Shown: piece by piece, positions 1 through 4,113 of the stretch
Layout of the letters: the number at the start of each line of letters is the position of its first letter
Numbering within the stretch: position 1 is the stretch's first letter
NCBI GenBank assembly: GCA_965370265.1
Contig: CBDUSL010000036.1
Span: 1 to 6,384, forward strand
Origin: CBDUSL01 sp965370265
GTDB taxonomy: Bacteria > Patescibacteriota > Patescibacteriia > JAXHNJ01
DNA length: 6,384 nt
Direction: 5' to 3'
Notes under the pieces: model-generated
Told to the model about the DNA's origin: nothing
The model's database searches: none
Seen by the model: the letters and a program-made list of their open reading frames with translations, nothing else
Program-made: the position numbers and the translations under genes

Positions 1-55
1 ACCTGGTTTTTGATATGTTACTTATCAGCTAAAAGTGGTGGGCAGGGAGGGATTC
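1..55 (-). repeat. Second copy of tRNA-Tyr 3' end plus trailer
   Basis: This stretch is identical to 92-146, at an offset of 91 bases. Read on the minus strand it starts with the T-arm half GAATCC, continues through the 3' acceptor strand and CCA of tRNA-Tyr (36-55), and then carries the same trailer as the intact gene. It has no anticodon or D-arm, so it is not a functional tRNA. The match stops exactly where the 30-bp twin-hairpin core begins (56). The repeat may continue left of position 1, so 55 bp is a minimum length. Confidence 0.9.
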
Positions 56-90
56 CTCGCCGGAGGCGAGTGCGCCTTTGGCGCAGAACC
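50..90 (-). repeat. Twin-hairpin palindromic element, copy 1 (41 bp)
   Basis: Positions 50-90 are identical to 495-535. The core is two back-to-back perfect stems: CTCGCC-gga-GGCGAG (56-70) and TGCGCC-ttt-GGCGCA (71-85). Read on the minus strand the core is bounded by GGTTC on one side and GAATCC on the other, which are the two halves of a tRNA T-arm (GGTTCGAATCC). In this copy the GAATCC side runs into a real tRNA-Tyr 3' end, but the GGTTC side does not run into tRNA sequence. It resembles REP or MITE-like repeats; the family is not recognised. Confidence 0.85.
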
Positions 91-91
91 A

Positions 92-146
92 ACCTGGTTT
101 TTGATATGTTACTTATCAGCTAAAAGTGGTGGGCAGGGAGGGATTC
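92..146 (-). repeat. First copy of the 55-bp direct repeat (inside and after tRNA-Tyr)
   Basis: This is the partner of 1-55. Here the repeat covers the last 20 nt of the intact tRNA-Tyr (127-146) and its trailer (92-126). Together with the 36-bp spacer at 56-91 it makes a unit with a 91-bp period. A duplicated tRNA 3' end is the usual footprint of site-specific integration, but only 36 bp separate the copies, so no integrated element lies between them. Confidence 0.9.
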
Positions 147-229
147 GAACCCCCGAAGCCCGAAGGCACCAGATTTACAGTCTGGAGCATTTGACCACTC
201 TGCCACCTACCCCCCACTTTTAGCTGATA
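114..229. repeat. 16-bp inverted repeat flanking tRNA-Tyr
   Basis: TATCAGCTAAAAGTGG at 114-129 is the exact reverse complement of CCACTTTTAGCTGATA at 214-229; a further direct copy lies at 23-38. The arms touch the tRNA: the inner end of one arm is the encoded CCA (127-129), and the other starts two bases from the 5' nucleotide (212). In the minus-strand transcript they would form a 16-bp stem, then one mismatch, then the 7-bp acceptor stem. Leader and CCA would thus be paired in the precursor. Confidence 0.9.
127..212 (-). tRNA. tRNA-Tyr (anticodon GTA)
   Basis: A complete class II tRNA of 86 nt including an encoded CCA. The acceptor stem is GGGTAGG / CCTGCCC with one G-T pair and discriminator A. 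The anticodon arm is CCAGA-CTGTAAA-TCTGG, giving anticodon GTA. A 14-nt variable region with a short GCC/GGC stem is the long variable arm expected of bacterial tRNA-Tyr. The T-arm is GGGGG-TTCGAAT-CCCTC. It is read on the minus strand, just after the small GIY-YIG gene. I see no clear terminator after it. It is flanked by a 16-bp inverted repeat and its 3' 20 nt are duplicated at 36-55. Confidence 0.97.
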
Positions 230-469
230 CTATTTTAAGATACTATCAAGATATTTTCTTCCTTGCCCTGATTTTAAAAATTTTTCTCTCTCCATTGCCT
301 TTGATCTAGTACTATAAGTTTCTCGGTAAATTAATTTCCATGGCTTTCGTCCTTTGGTATATCTGCATTTCCCTTGATTATGTTCTTTAATTCTATCATT
401 GATATTTTTTGTACTGCCAACATATCTATTTTCATATTTTAAACTTATAATAACATATATTGTGTACAT
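230..469 (-). CDS. Small GIY-YIG nuclease-domain protein (UPF0213/YhbQ-like)
   Basis: A 79-residue protein that is almost entirely one GIY-YIG domain. Visible motifs are YTIYVIIS at residues 2-9 (the GIY strand), YVGST at 16-20 (the YIG strand), a likely catalytic Arg26 in DRIKEHN, the family-typical YTKGRKPWKLIY at 37-48, and a probable metal-binding Glu in AMEREK (about 59-64). Stand-alone domains of 80-100 aa are common in bacteria; they are thought to act on DNA, but their targets are mostly unknown. The ATG at 469 is the natural start because the GIY motif begins at once. No Shine-Dalgarno is visible upstream. It lies between RNA fragments and tRNA-Tyr, 25 bp downstream of a twin-hairpin element, and its TAG stop abuts the inverted repeat of tRNA-Tyr. 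A homing or recombination role is possible but not shown. Confidence 0.85.
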   Translation of the reverse strand: MYTIYVIISLKYENRYVGSTKNINDRIKEHNQGKCRYTKGRKPWKLIYRETYSTRSKAMEREKFLKSGQGRKYLDSILK

Positions 470-494
470 AATTTAAAAATGTAAATAACTACTA

Positions 495-535
495 GGATTC
501 CTCGCCGGAGGCGAGTGCGCCTTTGGCGCAGAACC
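495..535 (-). repeat. Twin-hairpin palindromic element, copy 2 (41 bp)
   Basis: Identical over 41 bp to 50-90, with unrelated sequence on both sides (position 494 differs from 49, and 536 from 91). This fixes the element ends at GGATTC and GAACC on the plus strand. The stems are at 501-515 and 516-530. Here neither side continues as tRNA, so the T-arm-like ends belong to the element itself. It lies directly downstream (minus strand) of the 5S-like fragment and upstream of the GIY-YIG gene. There is no T-run after it, so it is not a convincing terminator. Confidence 0.85.
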
Positions 536-551
536 GACGACCTACTCTCCC
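536..551 (-). pseudogene. Possible 5S rRNA 3'-end fragment
   Basis: Read on the minus strand these bases give GGGAGAGTAGGTCGTC, very like the conserved 3' part of bacterial 5S rRNA (GAGAGTAGG followed by a strand that closes helix I). The upstream sequence does not look like the rest of a 5S gene: a perfect hairpin (551-586) starts at once and no matching 5' strand follows. I read it as a remnant or a chance likeness of about 16 bases. It could also be a divergent 5S gene whose helix IV is enlarged. Confidence 0.35.
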
Positions 552-586
552 GATGTTTCCGAAATCTCTGATTTCGTGAAACATCG
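551..586. repeat. Long hairpin H1
   Basis: CGATGTTTC (551-559) pairs with GAAACATCG (578-586), and CGAAATC (560-566) pairs with GATTTCG (570-576). One T (577) is bulged and the loop is 3 nt. The 16-bp stem is strong on both strands. No T-run follows on either side, so it is not a standard terminator. The half-site TGTTTCAC recalls parS, but the full parS palindrome is absent. Confidence 0.8.
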
Positions 587-590
587 AGGA

Positions 591-631
591 TCCCGCGATA
601 CGTATTAATTGCAACAAAATTTATCGCGGGA
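591..631. repeat. Inverted repeat hairpin H2
   Basis: TCCCGCGATA (591-600) pairs perfectly with TATCGCGGGA (622-631) around a 21-nt AT-rich loop. The right arm could instead pair with CCCGC at 637-641, so two folds compete. It follows H1 with four bases between them. Its left part shares the 12-mer CGAGGATCCCGC (585-596) with the right end of the window. Confidence 0.75.
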
Positions 632-637
632 CTTACC

Positions 638-663
638 CCGCCTACACCTTCAGGTTTCGGCGG
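638..663. repeat. Hairpin H3 (CCGCC...GGCGG)
   Basis: CCGCC (638-642) pairs with GGCGG (659-663) and ACC (646-648) with GGT (653-655), with a 3x3 internal loop and a TTCA tetraloop. It is followed by ACAGGC. On the minus strand the motif GCCTGTCCGCCGAA is, from memory, like a dispersed repeat in Parcubacteria genomes; I could not confirm this. It abuts a tRNA-like piece (672-685). Confidence 0.6.
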
Positions 664-671
664 ACAGGCAT

Positions 672-685
672 GGTGGCGCTCTACC
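672..685 (-). pseudogene. tRNA piece (D-arm 3' side and anticodon-stem 5' side)
   Basis: The minus strand reads GGTAGAGCGCCACC, which fits the second half of a D-arm (GGTAGAGC) followed by G and a CCACC anticodon-stem strand. The tRNA stops there: hairpin H3 sequence follows instead of an anticodon loop with a matching GGTGG. Joined to the 5' piece at 793-815 it gives a continuous tRNA from base 1 to the anticodon stem. The identity of the broken tRNA cannot be read because no anticodon survives with confidence. Confidence 0.5.
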
Positions 686-792
686 CGCTCTAAACCTCAG
701 CCCACGCGCAGATTCGAACTGCGGACCTACTCCTTACCATGGAGTTGCTCTACCAACTGAGCTACGTGGGCACGGGCTGAGGTTTAGGCGGG
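684..792. mobile_element. Inverted-repeat-bounded block carrying tRNA-Thr
   Basis: The ends are inverted repeats: 684-699 against 778-792, 15 base pairs with one bulged base (689). TAAACCTCA/TGAGGTTTA is perfect and the outer ends are CCCGC and GCGGG. TCTA flanks both sides (680-683 and 793-796; extendable to TCTACC), like a 4-6 bp target duplication. Excising the block plus one copy joins the flanking pieces into a perfect D-arm (GCTC...GAGC). The block is 109 bp, has no protein gene, and its only recognisable cargo is tRNA-Thr. Recombination between similar tRNA D-arms is an alternative origin, since TCTACC also occurs inside tRNA-Thr (749-754). Confidence 0.5.
699..771 (-). tRNA. tRNA-Thr (anticodon GGT)
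   Basis: A complete 73-nt tRNA without encoded CCA. The acceptor stem is GCCCACG / CGTGGGC, fully paired, with discriminator T. The D-arm is GCTCAGTTGGTAGAGC. The anticodon arm is ACTCC-ATGGTAA-GGAGT, giving anticodon GGT. The T-arm is CGCAG-TTCGAAT-CTGCG. All arms pair perfectly, so the gene looks functional. It lies within the inverted-repeat block 684-792. The upstream GCCC (777-774) can also pair with the 3' acceptor strand GGGC (703-700), so the precursor could misfold. The 3' CCA must be added by tRNA nucleotidyltransferase, unlike in tRNA-Tyr here. Confidence 0.97.
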
Positions 793-815
793 TCTACCAA
801 CTGAGCTAGGTGGGC
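793..815 (-). pseudogene. 5' piece of a second tRNA gene
   Basis: The minus strand reads GCCCACC-TA-GCTCAGTTGGTAGA, the acceptor 5' strand and most of a D-arm. It matches the first 23 bases of tRNA-Thr at 22 positions, differing at base 7 (C for G). The sequence then leaves tRNA and enters the inverted repeat CCCGCCTAAACC. No acceptor 3' strand (GGTGGGC) is seen downstream in the expected place, so the gene is broken. It begins only about 12 bases after a good promoter. Confidence 0.75.
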
Positions 816-827
816 GAAAGCAGAAAA

Positions 828-1724
828 CTATATATTATTAACTTCTTTTTCTAATTCGTCAAGTCTCTCATTTTCCGGATTAACTTCTTTCAATTTATCG
901 AAAGTGCGAATGGCTAAACTTTTATTTTTCGCCAGAATAGTCAGCTGTAAAAGACCATTGAGATGTTTTGGATTATTAGGTTCGAGCATCAAGGCATCCT
1001 GGTAAGACTTAATAGCGTCCTGAACTTTATCCATTGCCTCGTAAACCTTAGCCAGATTAGAATGATAAGTCGCTATTTTACTGTTAATATTAATTGATTT
1101 CAAAAGATCATTTTTTGCTTCGTCAAGATCGCCTAAAGAAGAAGCAATCTGACCCAAGCCCTCATAAGCCTTATCATCCTGAGCATTAAATTTAATAAGA
1201 AATGAAAATATCTCTTTTGCGTGTTCGTAGTCCTTCATTTCTAAATAAAGATCACCTAATAAATGATATGCCTCTATGTTTTTTTGGTCAAGACCGACAA
1301 CTTCAATACATTTTTCCTCGGCTGCCTTTAGATTTCCGCTATTTTTCAAATCTTCGGCTTCTCTTAACTTATCATTTATTTGCGAAGTAGCTTTTTCCTT
1401 ATCCTCGAGAGTAATAGGGGTTACTTTTTTCTTCGATTCCCGGTATTTATTTTCCATTTCAATTACTTTATTATACCACTGACCCGCCTTTTTTCTCCCT
1501 TTTTCATAATAAGGAGAAGCGGTTTCCTTAACTTTACTGCTGATATTCATGACCTTTCTTTTTAACCTTCCCTCCAACAAATCCTTCTTTACCTTTGAGG
1601 CTTTTTCTTCTGGGACTGTTTTTGTGTCGATAGAACTTAAAACTTGAAATTTACGAAATAATATTATTAAAACAACCACTAATGCTGACAATCCTATAAT
1701 TATGGCTATAATATCAACTATCAT
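828..1724 (-). CDS. Membrane-anchored TPR-repeat protein
   Basis: A 298-residue protein of unknown function. Residues 1-23 are a hydrophobic segment (IVDIIAIIIGLSALVVVLII) that fits an N-terminal membrane anchor, followed by basic residues (RK), so the body is probably cytoplasmic. Residues 40-115 are highly charged, with lysine-rich helical character. From about 117 to 286 there are about five tetratricopeptide repeats, with typical A-x-x-LG-x-LY, DYEHAKE and DAIKSYQDAL patterns and the P in LEPNN and VNPEN between repeats. TPR arrays bind other proteins, so a scaffold role is likely; LapB/YciM has a similar layout (TM then TPRs), but I see no rubredoxin-type Cys motif here. The ATG overlaps the ricT stop as ATGA, indicating translational coupling. 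It ends with TAG. Confidence 0.85.
   Translation of the reverse strand: MIVDIIAIIIGLSALVVVLIILFRKFQVLSSIDTKTVPEEKASKVKKDLLEGRLKRKVMNISSKVKETASPYYEKGRKKAGQWYNKVIEMENKYRESKKKVTPITLEDKEKATSQINDKLREAEDLKNSGNLKAAEEKCIEVVGLDQKNIEAYHLLGDLYLEMKDYEHAKEIFSFLIKFNAQDDKAYEGLGQIASSLGDLDEAKNDLLKSININSKIATYHSNLAKVYEAMDKVQDAIKSYQDALMLEPNNPKHLNGLLQLTILAKNKSLAIRTFDKLKEVNPENERLDELEKEVNNI
834..862 (-). promoter_or_regulatory. Promoter for the tRNA cluster
   Basis: On the minus strand TTGACG (862-857) and AATAAT (839-834) are separated by exactly 17 bases, each one base off consensus. Transcription would start near 827, right after the TPR stop codon and about 12 bases before the broken tRNA. This would drive the broken tRNA and tRNA-Thr separately from the upstream operon. 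It overlaps the 3' end of the TPR gene. Confidence 0.55.
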
Positions 1725-2515
1725 TTATTTTTATTAATACTTCTTTCTATCACTGTTCCGTCTTCTGATTTTATTTTATATGTTTCTTTAAGAATATTCC
1801 AGGAAATAACTTTCCCTTTTCCTTTTTTCAGTTTAATTTCGCTTTCAAGTGGGGGAAATTTTCTAGCCATTTCTTTATAATAATCCTCTTCATAAGCCAG
1901 ACAGCACATTAAACGGCCACAAATTCCAGATAACCTATCGCTCCCACGATGAGCTATCTGCTGGTCACGAGCTAACTCAGTAGTAACATTACCCAGTTTT
2001 TGAAGATGACCCACGCAACAAAGCCCTCTCCCGCAGGGACCAAGTCCCCCTTCTCTTCTGGCTTCATCCCGCATACCAACTTGTTGGAGGCGGATTGATT
2101 TTTGAAAGTGGCGGGTAAGATCCTTGACTAAATCCCGAAAATCAACCCGGCCGTCAGCAACGAAAGAAAAAGTTATCCGACCGCCATCGAAAGAAAAATG
2201 AGTATCAATAAGCTTCATAGGTAGATTATATTTTTTTATTTTTTCTTTGCAAAAAACTTCTGCTTCAAGAGTTTTCTCTTTAAATTCCTGAATTTTCTTT
2301 AAGTCTTCATGGGTTGCCTTTCTGACCACTTTTGCTTCATTCTCACCTTCGTCAAAAACATCATTCTGAGAAATATTATTCACATAAACAGCCTCTAATC
2401 CCTGATCAGTCTTTGTGATGGCATAATCACCAACGTCAAAAACAACACCGCCTGAATTGATAATCAACCACTCACTCCAGGGAAATATTTTTACTTTGAT
2501 GGCTTTACCGGTCAT
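1721..2515 (-). CDS. ricT: RicT-like PSP1-domain protein (YaaT family)
   Basis: A 264-residue protein matching the PSP1/RicT family along its length. The family signature is clear: GLGPCGRGLCC (157-167) and SGICGRLMCC (196-205), giving Cys161, 166, 167, 199, 204 and 205. In Bacillus RicT acts with RicA and RicF, the complex carries Fe-S clusters, and it helps RNase Y mature mRNAs; the conserved cysteines are the likely ligands. Residues 115-150 (RITFSFVADGRVDFRDLVKDL onward) are the usual core of the domain. The length fits the family (about 270). RicA and RicF are not in this window. The start follows the tsf stop by 3 bases, with no evident Shine-Dalgarno, which suggests coupling. The TGA stop is followed at once by an in-frame TAG. 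Confidence 0.93.
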   Translation of the reverse strand: MTGKAIKVKIFPWSEWLIINSGGVVFDVGDYAITKTDQGLEAVYVNNISQNDVFDEGENEAKVVRKATHEDLKKIQEFKEKTLEAEVFCKEKIKKYNLPMKLIDTHFSFDGGRITFSFVADGRVDFRDLVKDLTRHFQKSIRLQQVGMRDEARREGGLGPCGRGLCCVGHLQKLGNVTTELARDQQIAHRGSDRLSGICGRLMCCLAYEEDYYKEMARKFPPLESEIKLKKGKGKVISWNILKETYKIKSEDGTVIERSINKNK

Positions 2516-2518
2516 TTT

Positions 2519-3106
2519 TTAAAGGCTATATTTTACAAAGCGAACAACTTTAATATTTTCACCCAACTTGGCTATTTTTTCAGTTACCAGTTTTTCAATA
2601 GTTTTTTTGTCATCTTTAATAAAAAGTTGTTTAAGAAGACAAACTTCAGCGTAATATTTATTAAGTTTCCCTTCAATAATTTTGTCCCACATTTTTTTTG
2701 GCTTGCCTTCCTTCTTAAGATGTTCCTGCATAATATCTTTTTCTTTTTCTAAAACGTTCTTAGGTACATCTTCAGGAGACAAATATTCTGGATCCATAGC
2801 GACCACTTGCATGGCAATTTCTCGGCCCATTTCCTGAAATTCCTGAGTTTTAGCGACAAAGTCTGTTTCACAGGTTATCTCAACCAGGGCCGCCATTTTA
2901 TTATTGCTATGAGAATAAAAAGCGATTATTCCTTCCCGCATCTGCCTGTCCTGTTTCTTAACGGCAATTTTCTCCCCTTTTTTCCTTAATATCTCGATTG
3001 CCTTTTCTTCATCACCCTTGCTTTCTTCTAACGCTTTTTTAACATCAACAATACCCCCTCCGGTTTTGTCTCTTAATTTTTTTACTAAATCTTTTGAAAT
3101 AGTCAT
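2519..3106 (-). CDS. tsf: Elongation factor Ts
   Basis: EF-Ts is the guanine-nucleotide exchange factor that recycles EF-Tu-GDP. From the ATG at 3106 the protein is 195 aa. Residues 4-43 form the N-terminal UBA-like domain (LVKKLRDKTGGGIVDVKKAL), and TDFVA at 81-85 is the hallmark motif that contacts the EF-Tu nucleotide site. The rest is a compact core ending in IKVVRFVKY. The length matches short forms such as that of Thermus and not the 283 aa of E. coli. A longer frame opens at 3184, but it overlaps rpsB by 77 bases and its extra 26 residues lack any EF-Ts homology. The chosen ATG has AAGAAAGGA ending 10 bases upstream and lies one base after the rpsB stop. Confidence 0.95.
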   Translation of the reverse strand: MTISKDLVKKLRDKTGGGIVDVKKALEESKGDEEKAIEILRKKGEKIAVKKQDRQMREGIIAFYSHSNNKMAALVEITCETDFVAKTQEFQEMGREIAMQVVAMDPEYLSPEDVPKNVLEKEKDIMQEHLKKEGKPKKMWDKIIEGKLNKYYAEVCLLKQLFIKDDKKTIEKLVTEKIAKLGENIKVVRFVKYSL

Positions 3107-3107
3107 T

Positions 3108-3887
3108 TTATTTTTTTCCTTTCTTGCTCGTATCAACCTGATCTCGCTGAGCTTGACTATCAAGTTTCTCCTTTTTATCTTCATTTGCCTTTATCCCCGC
3201 TTTGTGATTGGAAATCCCCTCCTCCAAAGCACTAGCTAAAGCATCAGTGATAAGCTCAATCGATTTTAAAGCATCGTCATTAGAAGGGATAACATAATCT
3301 ATCCCCTTAGGATTACAATTAACATCAGTCATGGCCACAATGGGTATTTTTTTTCTTATCGCTTCTCTCACCACTGTTTTTTCATTTTTGACATCAATAA
3401 TAAAAATTGCTTCCGGTATTTTTTCCATGGTAGTAATCCCGCCGATAATTAAATCCAGTCTTTCGATTTCTTCACTTATTTCGAGTTGTTCTTTCTTTGT
3501 GTACTTGGCCAATTCACCTTTTTCTTTTTGATCACGCAGAGACTTCAATTTATTGATCATTTTTTTAATAACCGGGAAATTAGTAAGCGCTCCTCCCACC
3601 CAATGTTTATTGACATAGGGCATTTCTAATCTTTCTGCACTTTTTTTAATAGCTTCCTGGGCCTGGCGCTTGGTACCGACAAAAATAACCTTACCCCCTT
3701 TTTCACCTAATTCCTTAAGAAAATCTTGGGCTTCATTGAGTTTTTCTTTTGTTTTTTCCAAGTCAATAACAGAAACACCGTTTCTTTCCGCAAAAATAAA
3801 AGGCCTCATTTTTGGATAGACACGGGATGTTTGGTGTCCAAAATGAACGCCTGCTTTTAGCATTTCCTCAAGGGAAACATCTTTCAT
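3108..3887 (-). CDS. rpsB: 30S ribosomal protein uS2
   Basis: uS2 is a late-assembling protein of the small subunit that helps bind bS1 and the mRNA. The 259-residue product has the family start KAGVHFGHQTSRVYPKMRPF (11-30), GGKVIFVGTKRQA (64-76), NKHWVGGALTNF (93-104), a helical coiled-coil insert (105-145), and IDVKNEKTVVREA (164-176). Residues 226-259 form a lysine-rich, charged tail beyond the folded core. The start is supported by AAGGA centred 8-12 bases before the ATG (3896-3900). It is the first gene of the operon rpsB-tsf-ricT-TPR, preceded by a structured leader of about 110 nt. Confidence 0.97.
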   Translation of the reverse strand: MKDVSLEEMLKAGVHFGHQTSRVYPKMRPFIFAERNGVSVIDLEKTKEKLNEAQDFLKELGEKGGKVIFVGTKRQAQEAIKKSAERLEMPYVNKHWVGGALTNFPVIKKMINKLKSLRDQKEKGELAKYTKKEQLEISEEIERLDLIIGGITTMEKIPEAIFIIDVKNEKTVVREAIRKKIPIVAMTDVNCNPKGIDYVIPSNDDALKSIELITDALASALEEGISNHKAGIKANEDKKEKLDSQAQRDQVDTSKKGKK

Positions 3888-3923
3888 TTTATTAATCCTT
3901 TCTTCTATTTCGGGCTTTATTTA

Positions 3924-3958
3924 AGCTTTTACCCCCATCGGGGGCAAGGAACAAAGCT
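3924..3958 (-). promoter_or_regulatory. Candidate structured leader of rpsB
   Basis: CCCCC (3932-3936) pairs with GGGGG (3940-3944) over an ATC loop, and an outer stem AGCTTT (3924-3929) pairs with AAAGCT (3953-3958). The hairpin is in the transcribed leader, between the predicted start near 3999 and the Shine-Dalgarno (3896-3900). Many rpsB mRNAs are autoregulated by uS2 through their leader; this structure would be the place for it, but I do not recognise a named motif. Confidence 0.45.
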
Positions 3959-3980
3959 AATTCCCAAAATATGTGTGGTT

Positions 3981-3996
3981 AAATAATTAAATAATT
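3981..3996. repeat. 8-bp tandem repeat near the rpsB start site
   Basis: AAATAATT occurs twice in a row, immediately downstream of the predicted rpsB transcription start. It adds AT-rich, unstructured sequence to the start of the leader. No function is visible. Confidence 0.6.
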
Positions 3997-4005
3997 AGTG
4001 CTAAA

Positions 4006-4034
4006 ATATTAACATATTCATTGAATTTTGACAA
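4006..4034 (-). promoter_or_regulatory. Promoter of the rpsB operon
   Basis: On the minus strand TTGTCA (4034-4029) and TAATAT (4011-4006) are 17 bases apart, and TGT just before the -10 gives an extended -10. The predicted start is near 3999, leaving a leader of about 112 nt before the rpsB ATG. The match and the position upstream of a ribosomal-protein operon make it convincing for a sigma-70-type promoter. Confidence 0.65.
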
Positions 4035-4060
4035 CCCTCCCTCTCAAAACCCCCTTAGGC

Positions 4061-4089
4061 TTGCCAAAATACGATCTTTCTGCTAAACT
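4061..4089 (+). promoter_or_regulatory. Promoter of rpmE
   Basis: TTGCCA (4061-4066) and TAAACT (4084-4089) are 17 bases apart, with TGC directly before the -10, an extended -10. The start would be near 4096, so the leader is only about 18 nt with no Shine-Dalgarno. This promoter lies 26 bases from the -35 of the divergent rpsB promoter. Confidence 0.6.
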
Positions 4090-4113
4090 CTATTTATTGT
4101 TTAAATTTATTAT

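Larger units (their letters stand above)
470..827. other. Gene-free stretch: RNA genes, RNA fragments and palindromes
   Basis: This 358-bp stretch has no convincing protein gene. Reading the minus strand from 827 it holds a 5' tRNA piece, an inverted-repeat arm, the complete tRNA-Thr, the second arm, a D-arm/anticodon-stem tRNA piece, three large hairpins, a possible 5S rRNA 3' fragment, and the second twin-hairpin element. The last 25 bases (470-494) before the GIY-YIG start are AT-rich with no clear signal. Confidence 0.8.

Noticed and set aside
1..146. CRISPR array
   Set aside because: There are only two copies of a 55-bp repeat with one 36-bp spacer, and the repeat is tRNA sequence.
35..223. 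Plus-strand open frame of 62 codons across tRNA-Tyr
   Set aside because: It runs through repeats and the antisense of a tRNA gene and shows no protein-like composition.
551..586. parS-like site (TGTTTCAC / GTGAAACA)
   Set aside because: Only one half-site is right and the arms are far apart; the 16-bp parS palindrome is absent and no parAB genes are near.
609..809. Plus-strand open frame of 66 codons across tRNA-Thr
   Set aside because: It lies on the antisense of a clear tRNA and of inverted repeats.
1202..1565. Several short plus-strand open frames
   Set aside because: They are antisense shadows of the TPR gene, rich in Phe and Leu as expected from reversed Lys codons.
1721..1724. UGA reassignment as in Gracilibacteria
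   Set aside because: All reading frames are complete with the standard bacterial code, and the one TGA stop is followed by an in-frame TAG, so it is not evidence either way.
3107..3184. Upstream extension of tsf (26 extra residues)
   Set aside because: It overlaps rpsB by 77 bases, has no EF-Ts similarity, and a good Shine-Dalgarno marks the ATG at 3106.
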